In this document: one piece after another, positions 14,663 through 23,068 of the stretch | Position numbering within the stretch: position 1 is the first letter of the stretch | Layout of the letters: each line of letters starts with the position of its first letter | Assembly (NCBI GenBank): GCA_947164865.1 | Contig: CAMUYA010000032.1 | Location: 1-32,775, forward strand | DNA from: an uncultured Lachnospiraceae bacterium | GTDB taxonomy: Bacteria > Bacillota > Clostridia > Lachnospirales > Lachnospiraceae | DNA: 32,775 nucleotides | Direction of reading: 5' to 3' | The notes under the pieces: model-generated | Databases searched by the model: none | What the model was told of the DNA's origin: nothing | Seen by the model: only the letters and a program-made list of their open reading frames with translations | Translations under genes and position numbers: made by a program

Positions 14663-16234
14663 ATGACATTCACCGGATGCATCGGAAAATTAAAGACAGC
14701 GCTTAAAAGTGTGCCGGGAAGTGCCTTTTTGGCTGCGTTTATCGGCGGACTTGCCGCGCATATGATCGTGATCACCAACAACTGGCCCAATCACGACGGG
14801 CTTGCCAGCGAGTATTTCGATCAGAACATGATCACTTCCGGAAGGTGGTTCCTCGGAACGGCCTGCGGGATTTCGAGCTATTTTGCGGTACCGTGGATCA
14901 TAGGCCTTCTGGCGCTTTTTTACCTTGCCATAGCTGCGGGTGTGACAGCGTCGGTGCTGGAGCTTAAGAGCCGTATAGCCGCTGTTTTTACCGGTCTTTT
15001 GATGGCATCTTTTCCCGCCCTTGCCTCGGGTTTTGCATATATCTTTACAATGGACGGATATATGCTGGGGCTTTTGTGCGGAGTGCTGGCGGTGTATTTT
15101 ACCAAAAAGTACAAGACAGGATTTATCGAGGGAATGGTGCTCCTTGCCTTGTCGCTCGGCTCCTATCAGGCATATCTTCCGGTGGTGATAATGCTCTGCA
15201 TCTTCTGCGTATGCATCATCCTTTCGGAAGAGGGAAAGATAAAAGATAAGATCTTAAAGAGCCTTAAATTCCTTTACATGGGCGCCGGGGGAGCAGTGCT
15301 CTATTACGTGATACTGAGAGTGCTTCTTCTCATTCAGGGAAAGACGCTTGATACCTATCAGGGGATCAACGAGGGACTCGGAGCGGGCGCATCCGGCATC
15401 GGCATCGCCGGAATGTATCACGACTTTGCCGCATTTACCGTAAGATCGGGAGTGTTTATTCCCAATGCATTTGCGGCAGTGGCCCTGGGGCTTCTTACCG
15501 CAGCCTTTATCGTGATCCTTATCGGGACCTGCCTTAAGAAGGGCTGGTTTAAAAAGCCGTGGATATATATCATCGCACTTATTTTCTGTGCGATATTTCC
15601 CGCGGTTATGAATGTGGTCATGATCGTATCGGGGGAAGTGACATATCATGCGATAATGAGATATCAGTGGGTACTCATACCCATCGGGCTTATAGCTTTC
15701 TGCGACAGATCCGGAGATGTTTTCGGCGGGGAAAAGGCCGGGAAAAGAGATGTATTTCTTTCATGGATCGTGGCAGCGGGCGCGGGAGTGCTGATCTTTT
15801 GCTATATCCTCACCGACAATATCGGTTACACCAATCTGCAGAAAAAGTATGAGAGGACTTATGCATACTGCGAGAGGCTTCTCGACAGGATAGAACAGAC
15901 AGATGGCTATTACAGGGGAATACCGGTAGCTATGATAGGAGTGGTGAGCACGGATGAATATCCCGAAGCAGACCTTACGGGGAGTGTTACGGACGGGCTT
16001 ATCGGACTTAACGGAGATTATCTTCTTTACAAGAACCGCGACTACGGATATTTTATAAAATACTATCTTGGAGCGGAGCTCAACATCATCGAGGGCGAAA
16101 GGATAGCGGAAATATACAACAGTCCCGAATATGTGGCGATGGACAGCTTCCCCGGAAAGGATTCCGTCAAAGTCGTCAACGGAGTCATGTATGTAAAGAC
16201 CGAGAATATTGATAAAACCCTTCGAGGAGAATAA
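14663..16234 (+). CDS. GtrII-like membrane glucosyltransferase family protein
   Basis: A 523-residue multi-pass membrane protein with about 10-11 helices. The first loop NHDGLASEYF followed by ITSGRWFLG, then a FTMDGYM loop and an LGSYQAY segment, is typical of the GtrII-like family (Pfam Glucos_trans_II), whose Shigella members add glucose from undecaprenyl-phosphate-glucose to O-antigen. The C-terminal domain of about 120 residues is predicted to face outside. The next gene, 2 bp away, encodes a GtrB-type enzyme that would make the lipid-linked donor, so the pair reproduces the donor-maker plus transferase logic of serotype conversion. No GtrA flippase is seen; the ABC flippase upstream might replace it (inference). 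Confidence 0.82.
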   Translation: MTFTGCIGKLKTALKSVPGSAFLAAFIGGLAAHMIVITNNWPNHDGLASEYFDQNMITSGRWFLGTACGISSYFAVPWIIGLLALFYLAIAAGVTASVLELKSRIAAVFTGLLMASFPALASGFAYIFTMDGYMLGLLCGVLAVYFTKKYKTGFIEGMVLLALSLGSYQAYLPVVIMLCIFCVCIILSEEGKIKDKILKSLKFLYMGAGGAVLYYVILRVLLLIQGKTLDTYQGINEGLGAGASGIGIAGMYHDFAAFTVRSGVFIPNAFAAVALGLLTAAFIVILIGTCLKKGWFKKPWIYIIALIFCAIFPAVMNVVMIVSGEVTYHAIMRYQWVLIPIGLIAFCDRSGDVFGGEKAGKRDVFLSWIVAAGAGVLIFCYILTDNIGYTNLQKKYERTYAYCERLLDRIEQTDGYYRGIPVAMIGVVSTDEYPEADLTGSVTDGLIGLNGDYLLYKNRDYGYFIKYYLGAELNIIEGERIAEIYNSPEYVAMDSFPGKDSVKVVNGVMYVKTENIDKTLRGE

Positions 16235-16236
16235 AT

Positions 16237-17202
16237 ATGCCGGAGCTTTCAATAATCCTTCCTTCGTACAACGAGGAACAGAATATCGAAAATACATATA
16301 ATGTGCTGACAGGGATCTTCGGTGAAAAGGAGCTCAGTTACGAGCTTGTGTTTATCAGCGACGGCTCCACCGACGGCACCTACCCGGAAATATGCCGCAT
16401 GATGCAGAAGGACAGCCGTGTCAAGGGCGCAGAGTTTTCACGGAATTTCGGTAAGGAAGCCGCGATCTTTGCGGGACTTGAGATATCGAGCGGGGATGCG
16501 GTTGTGGTGATGGACTGCGATCTGCAGCATCCGCCGGAAGTGGTGTTTGAGATGCTGGAAAAGTGGCGTTCCGGCGCGGAAGTTGTCGAGGGAATAAAGT
16601 CCAGCAGAGGAAAGGAAAGCATATTCCACCGCGCAGTCACGGGAGTGTTTTACAGCATCATGACCGGTCTTATCAAGATGGATATGAAGGCTTCCTCAGA
16701 CTTTAAGCTGCTGGATCGAAAAGTAGTAAATGCGCTGCTTGAGCTTCCGGAGAGAGACACATTTTTCCGTGCCCTCAGCTTCTGGGTAGGGTTTAAGACC
16801 GAAAAGGTTTACTACGATGTGCAGGAGAGGCAGTTCGGAAAGAGCAAATGGTCTACCGCCAGCCTTGTCAGATATGCGATCAGCAATGTGACAAGCTTTA
16901 CCACGTTCCCGCTTAAGGTGGTGAGCGCCGTGGGAACCGTGTTTGTGATCCTTAGCATAGGGCTTGGGATACAGACTCTTGTCAGATTCATAATGGGAAC
17001 CGCGGCTACAGGATTTACCACTGTGATCCTGCTTATACTTCTCATCGGCGGCCTTATCCTCGTAAGCCTGGGAGTGATCGGCAATTATCTTGCAAGAGTA
17101 TACGAAGAAGTAAAGGGAAGACCCAGATACATAATCAGCAATGTGACGGAGAATATTCCTTCCCACATGTATATCAAAGGAGAATGGAAAAAGAATGATT
17201 AA
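16237..17202 (+). CDS. gtrB: GtrB-type polyprenyl-phosphate glycosyltransferase (GT2)
   Basis: A 321-residue GT2 enzyme that would load glucose or another hexose onto polyprenyl phosphate at the inner membrane face. It has IILPSYNEE, ISDGSTDGT, FSRNFGKEAAIFAGL, an intact MDCDLQHPPE donor-metal motif, a FGKSKWS loop, and two C-terminal transmembrane helices at about 230-252 and 262-287. Length and order match GtrB. A ribosome site GAGGAG lies upstream of the ATG, and the 3' end overlaps the aminotransferase gene by 8 bp. Compared with the GtrB-like gene at 5792 it keeps all catalytic residues. Confidence 0.92.
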   Translation: MPELSIILPSYNEEQNIENTYNVLTGIFGEKELSYELVFISDGSTDGTYPEICRMMQKDSRVKGAEFSRNFGKEAAIFAGLEISSGDAVVVMDCDLQHPPEVVFEMLEKWRSGAEVVEGIKSSRGKESIFHRAVTGVFYSIMTGLIKMDMKASSDFKLLDRKVVNALLELPERDTFFRALSFWVGFKTEKVYYDVQERQFGKSKWSTASLVRYAISNVTSFTTFPLKVVSAVGTVFVILSIGLGIQTLVRFIMGTAATGFTTVILLILLIGGLILVSLGVIGNYLARVYEEVKGRPRYIISNVTENIPSHMYIKGEWKKND

Positions 17203-18322
17203 CTTTAACGTACCGCCTTACATCGACACGGCAATAGATTATATAAAAGAATGTGTGGCGAATCAGAAAATATGCGGTGACGGAGCCTACACCAAAAAGT
17301 GCAACGAATGGATAGAGAAAAGAACCGGCACAAAGAAAGCGCTCCTTACCACATCCTGCACTCATGCTACGGAGCTGGCTGCCATCTTAAGCGGCGTGGG
17401 GCCGGGGGATGAAGTGATCATGCCTTCGTATACCTTTGTATCCACTGCGGATGCTTTTGTGTTAAGAGGTGCGGTTCCCGTGTTCGTTGATATCAGGCCG
17501 GATACCATGAATATCGACGAAAAGAAGATAGAAGCAGCCATCACTCCCAAAACAAAGGGCATTGTACCCGTTCACTATGCGGGAATTGCCTGCGAGATGG
17601 ACACCATCATGGATATCGCCAAAAGGCATAATCTGTGGGTGATCGAGGATGCGGCCCAGGGCGTCATGTCTTTCTACAAAGGAAAAGCACTGGGAACCTT
17701 CGGCAACTTTGGTGCATTCAGCTTTCATGAGACAAAGAATTACAGCATGGGTGAGGGCGGTGCACTTCTCATCCGGGATGAAAAGGATATAGAAAACGCC
17801 GAGATCGTGCGCGAGAAGGGGACAAACAGAAGCAAATTCTACCGCGGACAGATAGATAAATACACCTGGGTGGATCAGGGATCGTCCTATCTTCCCAGCG
17901 ACATGAACGCGGCATATCTCTATGCCCAGCTCGAGGTGGCGGACAGGATAAACGATGCGAGATTAAAACTCTGGAACAGATATTATGAGAGGCTCAGCGT
18001 GCTTAAGGAAGCCGGAAAGATCGAGCTTCCCACCGTGCCCGAGGGATGCGTTCACAATGCGCATATGTTCTACATCAAGGCAGCCGAGATAAACGAAAGA
18101 ACAGCGCTGATCGACTTCCTGAAGAAGAATGAGATCCTTTCGGTATTTCATTATATTCCGCTTCATACCGCACCCGCCGGCATAAGATTCGGAAGATTTG
18201 ACGGAAAGGACGAGTACACGACGAAAGAGAGTGAAAGGCTTTTAAGGCTTCCGCTTTACTACGGACTGAAAGAAGAACAGGTCGATCACATCTGCGATAA
18301 GGTCTGTGAGTTTTATAAATAA
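17195..18322 (+). CDS. rffA: dTDP-4-amino-4,6-dideoxygalactose transaminase (RffA/WecE)
   Basis: A 375-residue PLP enzyme of the DegT/DnrJ/EryC1 family. It is strongly similar over its whole length to E. coli WecE as I know it, including the N-terminal FNVPPY, KxCGDGxxT segment, PSYTFVSTA, DIRPDTMNIDE, PVHYAGIACEMDTIM, EDAAQGVMS, catalytic Lys in FSFHETKNY (K181), REKGTNRS and the ending TTKESERLLRLPL. WecE converts dTDP-4-keto-6-deoxyglucose and glutamate to dTDP-4-amino-4,6-dideoxygalactose. The substrate would come from RfbA and RfbB in the same window, and the GNAT at 4723 could acetylate the product. AAGGAG precedes the ATG, which overlaps the gtrB stop region by 8 bp. Confidence 0.93.
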   Translation: MINFNVPPYIDTAIDYIKECVANQKICGDGAYTKKCNEWIEKRTGTKKALLTTSCTHATELAAILSGVGPGDEVIMPSYTFVSTADAFVLRGAVPVFVDIRPDTMNIDEKKIEAAITPKTKGIVPVHYAGIACEMDTIMDIAKRHNLWVIEDAAQGVMSFYKGKALGTFGNFGAFSFHETKNYSMGEGGALLIRDEKDIENAEIVREKGTNRSKFYRGQIDKYTWVDQGSSYLPSDMNAAYLYAQLEVADRINDARLKLWNRYYERLSVLKEAGKIELPTVPEGCVHNAHMFYIKAAEINERTALIDFLKKNEILSVFHYIPLHTAPAGIRFGRFDGKDEYTTKESERLLRLPLYYGLKEEQVDHICDKVCEFYK

Positions 18323-18337
18323 CGCACGACCCGCCCG

Positions 18338-18374
18338 CTTCGTGGCACCTTCCCATGAGCGGAAGGCGAAGGAG
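18338..18374 (+). promoter_or_regulatory. Intergenic hairpin overlapping a ribosome site
   Basis: CTTCG 18338-18342 can pair with CGAAG 18367-18371, and CCTTCC 18348-18353 with GGAAGG 18361-18366 (7-nt loop). The outer arm runs into AAGGAG 18369-18374, the ribosome site of the TTG start at 18381, so folding could limit translation. No T-run follows, so it is not a standard terminator. Confidence 0.45.
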
Positions 18375-18380
18375 TAGTAA

Positions 18381-19817
18381 TTGACATCGGATAAAAATAT
18401 AGTCCGGGCGGTGCTCGAAAAGTTTCTGTTCATCGGATTTACGGTGCAGATAGGATTCGGCATAGCCTGGATATTCAAGAATATAGGATATGTGCAGCTT
18501 TTCGGAGAGAGCGCTGAAAATGTCGCTGTCTCCGGTACCTTTGTGTGCAACATTTACACAGGTGTACTGTATCCCGCATTCCTTCTGCTGATAAGGGCAG
18601 CAGGGATGGCACTGGGGCTTCCCTGGTACAGCTTTATCTACATATTCCAGCTCGCTTTGGCATTTATATCCGTCCGTATCTTTCTCAGATCATTCGGAGG
18701 AAAGAGATACGGCGGGTTTTTCTACACTTGGGCAAGCCTTGTTGTCACCACATTTCCGTTGATCCTGCAGACCCATCTTGCGATACTTGGAAATTCTTTT
18801 ACCATGAGTTTTGCGCTTCTGGAGCTTGCATACGTAAGGCGCTCATGGAACGCCGAAAGCCTCATGGGTGAAGGCGCGGGAGGAAGGTCTTTTTCTTTTG
18901 ATGCAGGCAGGGTGTGCCTTTTCTGGCTGCTCTCGGCTCTTATGGAATGGGATTATCTGTTTATCGGTGCGATACCGGTGATCATCCTGCTTGTCAGAGC
19001 CGCTGTGATACTTGTAAAAAAGAATCCCAAGGGAGCGCTTTTCCCGGTGCTTATAAGCATATTGTTTGCCGCACTGATAGTGGGGATGTATAAGCTTACG
19101 GAAAGCAGGGAGGAGAAGCACCTTCCCACGGAGAGCATATCTGTCGCGCTGTTTGACAGGACAGCATGGACAACATATATCAGCAAAAAATGGAACTGGC
19201 CGGACAGCCTGATATCCCTCGTGGGGGAGGATAACATGGAGGCTGCAAGGCTTGGCCGGGAGAACGTTAAGCTCGTGATAGAGCCCGAGATAGAAAAGGC
19301 CCTCGGAAACAAAGAGGCAAAGCGCTATTACCGAAAGGTAGCCCTCGATGCGGTAAAGGCGGGAGGATCTGAGCTGATCCACAACGCATCTGTGGATTTT
19401 GCCGGGTATATGAACCCGCCGCTTATAACGAGAATGCTTTTTGGCAAAGATACTTTTGTGTCATTCAATCCCAGGAATTATGACATCATGAAAAGGAATG
19501 CTCCCCTGCTCACAAAATGGTATGTGGATTATTCTCTTTTATGGTTTGCAATATCCCTTATGGAGGGATGCATTCTGTGGGTGCTCAGGATGTTTGAGTA
19601 TCTGCGGAGCAAAAAAAAGCCCGCAGCTGTTCACATTATCATCCCTGTGCTTTTTTGCATCGCAGTATCGGTAAGAAACACATTCCTCGGATGCGGAATG
19701 TATGATTACAAACTCTCCGGAGTGACCACGGCTATGTGGATAGCCGCTGTTTTGTTCAGCGTGAGTGCTGTTATGGATAAAGGCGAAGATCCGGCAGTGG
19801 CAGGATCTGCAGTGTGA
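18381..19817 (+). CDS. Multi-pass membrane protein of unknown family, GT-C-like
   Basis: A 478-residue integral membrane protein with about 9-10 hydrophobic segments. A polar, probably extracytoplasmic stretch of about 110 residues lies at roughly 240-370 and contains KWNWPDSLISL and a GYMNPPL segment; the rest is membrane-embedded. I do not recognise a family. The TTG start is set by AAGGAG 6 nt upstream. It follows the aminotransferase gene and precedes a split membrane-protein gene, all on the same strand, so co-transcription is likely. A glycosyltransferase or polymer-handling role is inferred only from context and layout. Confidence 0.65.
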   Translation: MTSDKNIVRAVLEKFLFIGFTVQIGFGIAWIFKNIGYVQLFGESAENVAVSGTFVCNIYTGVLYPAFLLLIRAAGMALGLPWYSFIYIFQLALAFISVRIFLRSFGGKRYGGFFYTWASLVVTTFPLILQTHLAILGNSFTMSFALLELAYVRRSWNAESLMGEGAGGRSFSFDAGRVCLFWLLSALMEWDYLFIGAIPVIILLVRAAVILVKKNPKGALFPVLISILFAALIVGMYKLTESREEKHLPTESISVALFDRTAWTTYISKKWNWPDSLISLVGEDNMEAARLGRENVKLVIEPEIEKALGNKEAKRYYRKVALDAVKAGGSELIHNASVDFAGYMNPPLITRMLFGKDTFVSFNPRNYDIMKRNAPLLTKWYVDYSLLWFAISLMEGCILWVLRMFEYLRSKKKPAAVHIIIPVLFCIAVSVRNTFLGCGMYDYKLSGVTTAMWIAAVLFSVSAVMDKGEDPAVAGSAV

Positions 19818-19839
19818 TGATCCCTATTGAGGAAGATTG

Positions 19840-20931
19840 ATGACTTTTGGTTCTGTTTTGCTTTCAATTCTATGGCTTATCCTTATTCCGGTCGCAGTGG
19901 GAAGTGCCTTTGACTTCGGGCGCGGGAAAAGGGAAAAGATTTGCTGGAGCTGGCTTTTCGGACAGCTCCTGCTTTGGTCTGCCTTTCAGGCGATAGCAGT
20001 GTTTGAGGTAAAAAAAGGCAATTCGTTCCCGGAACTGAAAAAAATATATCTTATGATCGTGATGATATCGGTAGCGGTATCGCTGCTGATCACTCTTATC
20101 AGGGCTCTTATCAGAAAGAAGAAGGGTGAGAGCGTATTCGGGGAAAAAGATGTGAGCATAGCATCTTATTTTGAGGGAGAGAGCAAAGTAAAAAAAGTAT
20201 TGTCTATTCTGAGTATTGTGATCATCCTGACGGAAATGGTACTGCTTGTGGTCCTGTCGTATGCGGACGGTGACGATTCGTATTATGTGGCGGAGACTAC
20301 TATGACGGCGGCATCCGATAAGATGTATTTTGCTCTTCCTTATACCGGAAGAGAGATACCTCTGGACATAAGGCATTCTTTTGCACCGTTCCCGACATGG
20401 CTGGCTTTCATCTCGGTGATAACGGGCACCGTACCGGTGAGCATGGCTCATGTGATGTTCCCGGTCATATCGCTTCCCGTCACATATCTTCTCTATGCAC
20501 TTATGGGTAAAGAGATCCTGGAAGAAAAAAGATCGGAATTGCCGGTCTATATGTTCTTTACCACATTGCTGGTGCTTTTCGGATTCTATTCATACATGAC
20601 TCCCGAAAAATTCCTGTTGACGCGTCTTCGCCAGGGAAAGGCGACCCTTGCATCACTGGTCATTCCGATGATCATGATGTGTCTTTACATGGTGCTAAAA
20701 AGCCTGAGGGATGATAAAAAGACGGATTTCAGGATTTATATTTTGCTGTTCATGCTCAACACCGCAGGATGCCTGTGCAGTAGCCTGGGTGCGGTGCTCT
20801 GCGCCGTGCCGCCCGTCCTGTGCGCGCTATTTTCCTGCATCATGTACAGGAAATTCAGACATGTGCTGCCCCTTCTTGCAAGCTGTGTGCCCTGCGTGCT
20901 CATGGCTGCCTTTTTGAGATTTGCGGTGTAG
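19840..20931 (+). CDS. DUF6077-like membrane protein, N-terminal part of a split protein
   Basis: 363 residues with about 8 membrane helices. YADGDDSYYVAET, then RHSFAPFPTWLAF and RLRQGKATLASL, resemble the N-terminal two thirds of DUF6077-type membrane proteins that are common in Lachnospiraceae polysaccharide loci (family assignment from memory). Those proteins are usually about 600 residues long, so this one stops early at a TAG. The missing C-terminal part appears to be encoded by the next gene, 20 bp on in another frame. I chose ATG 19840, 7 nt after GAGG, over a TTG one codon upstream. The function is unknown; a GT-C-like activity is possible. Confidence 0.65.
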   Translation: MTFGSVLLSILWLILIPVAVGSAFDFGRGKREKICWSWLFGQLLLWSAFQAIAVFEVKKGNSFPELKKIYLMIVMISVAVSLLITLIRALIRKKKGESVFGEKDVSIASYFEGESKVKKVLSILSIVIILTEMVLLVVLSYADGDDSYYVAETTMTAASDKMYFALPYTGREIPLDIRHSFAPFPTWLAFISVITGTVPVSMAHVMFPVISLPVTYLLYALMGKEILEEKRSELPVYMFFTTLLVLFGFYSYMTPEKFLLTRLRQGKATLASLVIPMIMMCLYMVLKSLRDDKKTDFRIYILLFMLNTAGCLCSSLGAVLCAVPPVLCALFSCIMYRKFRHVLPLLASCVPCVLMAAFLRFAV

Positions 20932-20951
20932 CCCGTCACGGAGCTTAAGAT

Positions 20952-21740
20952 ATGTGGGAACTTGTGATCAACAATTTCAGAGAATATATAGGCAGAGGCT
21001 TTATCATAGCCGTCTATCTCTGCGCCCTCGTTTATCTTTTTGTCACGGAAAAGAGGAAGGAGAGAAGGATACTTTTTGTATATATGCCGCTTACGGTCCT
21101 GATCATATTTTTCAACCCTCTTACCGCAAGATTCTTTGCCGGTTCCACGGATGAGAATATTTATTTCAGGATACTCTGGCTGCTGCCTGTGACGGTCACT
21201 CTTGCGGACTTTTTTACGGAGATCTTTCTGCGCTTTAAGGGCAGGGCGAGGATCACCGTTCTGACAGCAGAGGTGCTTCTGATAGTGCTGGGAGGAAGGC
21301 TTATGTATACAGACGACGGAAGGCTGGATAATCATTACGAGCTTGCACAGAATGAGTATCACGTACCTCAGACGGTTGTGGATATCTGTGATGGCATGAT
21401 AGTGCCCGGAAGGGAGATAGTGGCGGCATTTCCGAAGGAGCTGTTTTTGTATGTGAGACAATACACGCCTTATGTGGTGATGCCATACGGCTGGGATGAT
21501 GTTAAGAAAGCGGGATACGGTGCCACGGTGCCTCTAAGAGGCTATATAGAAAACGGGGGAGCCACGGCGCAGGAGCTTGCCGGGCTCGGACACGAAGCCC
21601 AGTGCCACTATCTGGTGGTGCCCGAGGAAAACAGGCCCGAGGGCGACATGGCGGAATGCGGCTTTACGGAAGTGTCAAATATTGACGGATATATCATCTA
21701 TAAAAGCGAGCTCCAGTATTTTGGATTGTGGGACGAATAA
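20952..21740 (+). CDS. DUF6077-like membrane protein, C-terminal part of a split protein
   Basis: 262 residues: three membrane helices at the N-terminus, then a soluble domain. The FFNPLTARF and YFRILWLLPV segments match the place where DUF6077-type proteins keep NP and YWR-WLLP motifs, and the soluble end with a VRQYTPYVVMPYG segment matches their C-terminal domain. It is in a different frame from the upstream part, and a TAA lies just before the ATG, yet GGAG sits 8 nt upstream of the ATG, so it can be translated on its own. Either a fission that works as two subunits or a decayed single gene fits. It ends at a strong terminator. Confidence 0.65.
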   Translation: MWELVINNFREYIGRGFIIAVYLCALVYLFVTEKRKERRILFVYMPLTVLIIFFNPLTARFFAGSTDENIYFRILWLLPVTVTLADFFTEIFLRFKGRARITVLTAEVLLIVLGGRLMYTDDGRLDNHYELAQNEYHVPQTVVDICDGMIVPGREIVAAFPKELFLYVRQYTPYVVMPYGWDDVKKAGYGATVPLRGYIENGGATAQELAGLGHEAQCHYLVVPEENRPEGDMAECGFTEVSNIDGYIIYKSELQYFGLWDE

Positions 21741-21795
21741 AAAACAGACCCCTAAATGAGATCACCTCAGTCACCTCATTTTGGGGTCTGTTTTT
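21740..21795. terminator. Strong bidirectional rho-independent terminator
   Basis: A 13-bp stem (AAAAACAGACCCC 21740-21752 with GGGGTCTGTTTTT 21783-21795) continues as 7 bp (AAATGAG 21754-21760 with CTCATTT 21775-21781) across a T-T mismatch. T-runs flank both sides, so it can end the + operon from 11297 and the converging minus-strand gene. Confidence 0.95.
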
Positions 21796-21881
21796 CGATT
21801 CGCCTGTATTATTGTTTTTACTTGTTTTACACAGTTTTTTCGGGTTTCTTATTCTGCCTTTATTCTGTTTATTATTCTGTT

Positions 21882-22889
21882 TTATTGTTCTGTATTTAAT
21901 GCGGTTTCTTCCCGGTCAAAGAGCTTTATGGCATATACCAGCCTGTCGGTCAGAAGTTCTTTTCCGGCTTCGTTAAGGTGTATGCCGTCTGTCAGGTAGT
22001 CTTCGTAATTATCCTCATTTATTGACCCGAAATAATTATCGATGAAGCTGGCGGTTGAGTGGATCTGGACGGCACCTCCCACCGAAAGCGCAAAGTCCGA
22101 AGGAGTGTGCCCCTCAGAGGTCTGATGAAGCTCGGCGCTCTCGGGATCGCCGTTTTTATCGGTAAATGCGTTGTAATAGGGCGACATGCAGATTATCCTG
22201 GTATCGGGCAGGAATTTCTCAAACAGGTTGACGGCAAGCCTCAGGTTACCGCTTGTGGTGTCTTCTTTTGCTTCTATTTCGCCCACGCTCAAGGGGTGAT
22301 CCATGTAAAAGTCGGTAAGATCGTACATAAAAACGATCAGGTCCACGGTGGAAAGATCCAGCTCGGAAAGAGCTTTTCTGATGGCGGGAAACTCCGGGGG
22401 CAGATCGCTTCCGAGCATCTGCTGAGCGCTGTCGAATGTTTCTCCCACCTCCTCGGGGAAAAGTGTGAGCACGCTCATGTAATAGGGCGTGAACACGTCC
22501 ATTGGATCGGAGAGCACGTTCCCGGCCTCGCTCTGACACATATAGCTTCCGGAGACAGCGCAGTTTATGACATCCGCCCCGGTCTTCCGGGCGAGCATTG
22601 CTGCCATGGATGAGCCGGAATCGGGAATGTTTGCAAAGGGATCGTTACCGAAAACCAGGATCTTTTTAACATCCTGCTTGACTGCGAAGCCGTTTTCGTC
22701 CATAAGAGGCAGGATCACGTCATAGGATCCCTCACCGAACTCGGCATCTATTTTCTCGGAATAAACCTCCGCCGGAGGCTGGATGGTATAGATCCACGCT
22801 CTTACGCGCAGAATGGCAAAAGTGATAAGTGCCACTATCACAAGAGCGGGGATGACTATAAGAATTATCGGAATGTGTTTTTTCTTCAT
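21882..22889 (-). CDS. Membrane-anchored SGNH-fold protein with altered nucleophile motif
   Basis: About 335 residues on the minus strand. One transmembrane helix at about 7-27 precedes an extracytoplasmic domain. The block I GDS position reads LVFGNDPFAN (G81-N82-D83), so the nucleophile Ser is not in its usual place, while the C-terminal DGIHLNEAG keeps the Asp-His pair. It may be a non-standard hydrolase, a binding protein or a separate SGNH subfamily. I chose ATG 22889 (MKKKH), with ATG 22907 as the alternative; neither has a strong ribosome site. It converges on the terminator at 21740-21795 and diverges from the GH25 gene. It is probably a stand-alone unit that acts at the cell surface. 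Confidence 0.75.
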   Translation of the reverse strand: MKKKHIPIILIVIPALVIVALITFAILRVRAWIYTIQPPAEVYSEKIDAEFGEGSYDVILPLMDENGFAVKQDVKKILVFGNDPFANIPDSGSSMAAMLARKTGADVINCAVSGSYMCQSEAGNVLSDPMDVFTPYYMSVLTLFPEEVGETFDSAQQMLGSDLPPEFPAIRKALSELDLSTVDLIVFMYDLTDFYMDHPLSVGEIEAKEDTTSGNLRLAVNLFEKFLPDTRIICMSPYYNAFTDKNGDPESAELHQTSEGHTPSDFALSVGGAVQIHSTASFIDNYFGSINEDNYEDYLTDGIHLNEAGKELLTDRLVYAIKLFDREETALNTEQ

Positions 22890-23004
22890 CAGGCAGGTCC
22901 CGGGCATTTAGCCCACTTTTTCCATAAAATCACAAACTATTATACCATGATGGCACTGGGATGCGGGGCATTATTATCTTAATATTTCTTAAAGAACCGA
23001 AAAC

Positions 23005-23033
23005 TTGATAAAATGGGCTTTGTGTGATAAAAT
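23005..23033 (+). promoter_or_regulatory. Predicted sigma-A promoter with extended -10, before the GH25/rfb operon
   Basis: TTGATA at 23005-23010 (5 of 6), a 17-bp spacer and TAAAAT at 23028-23033 (5 of 6) preceded by TGA, an extended -10 (TGN). It lies 35 bp before the ATG at 23069 and is the best promoter in the window. Confidence 0.75.
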
Positions 23034-23068
23034 CATACTATCTTTGTGGTGTTTTTTAGGAGAGAAAA

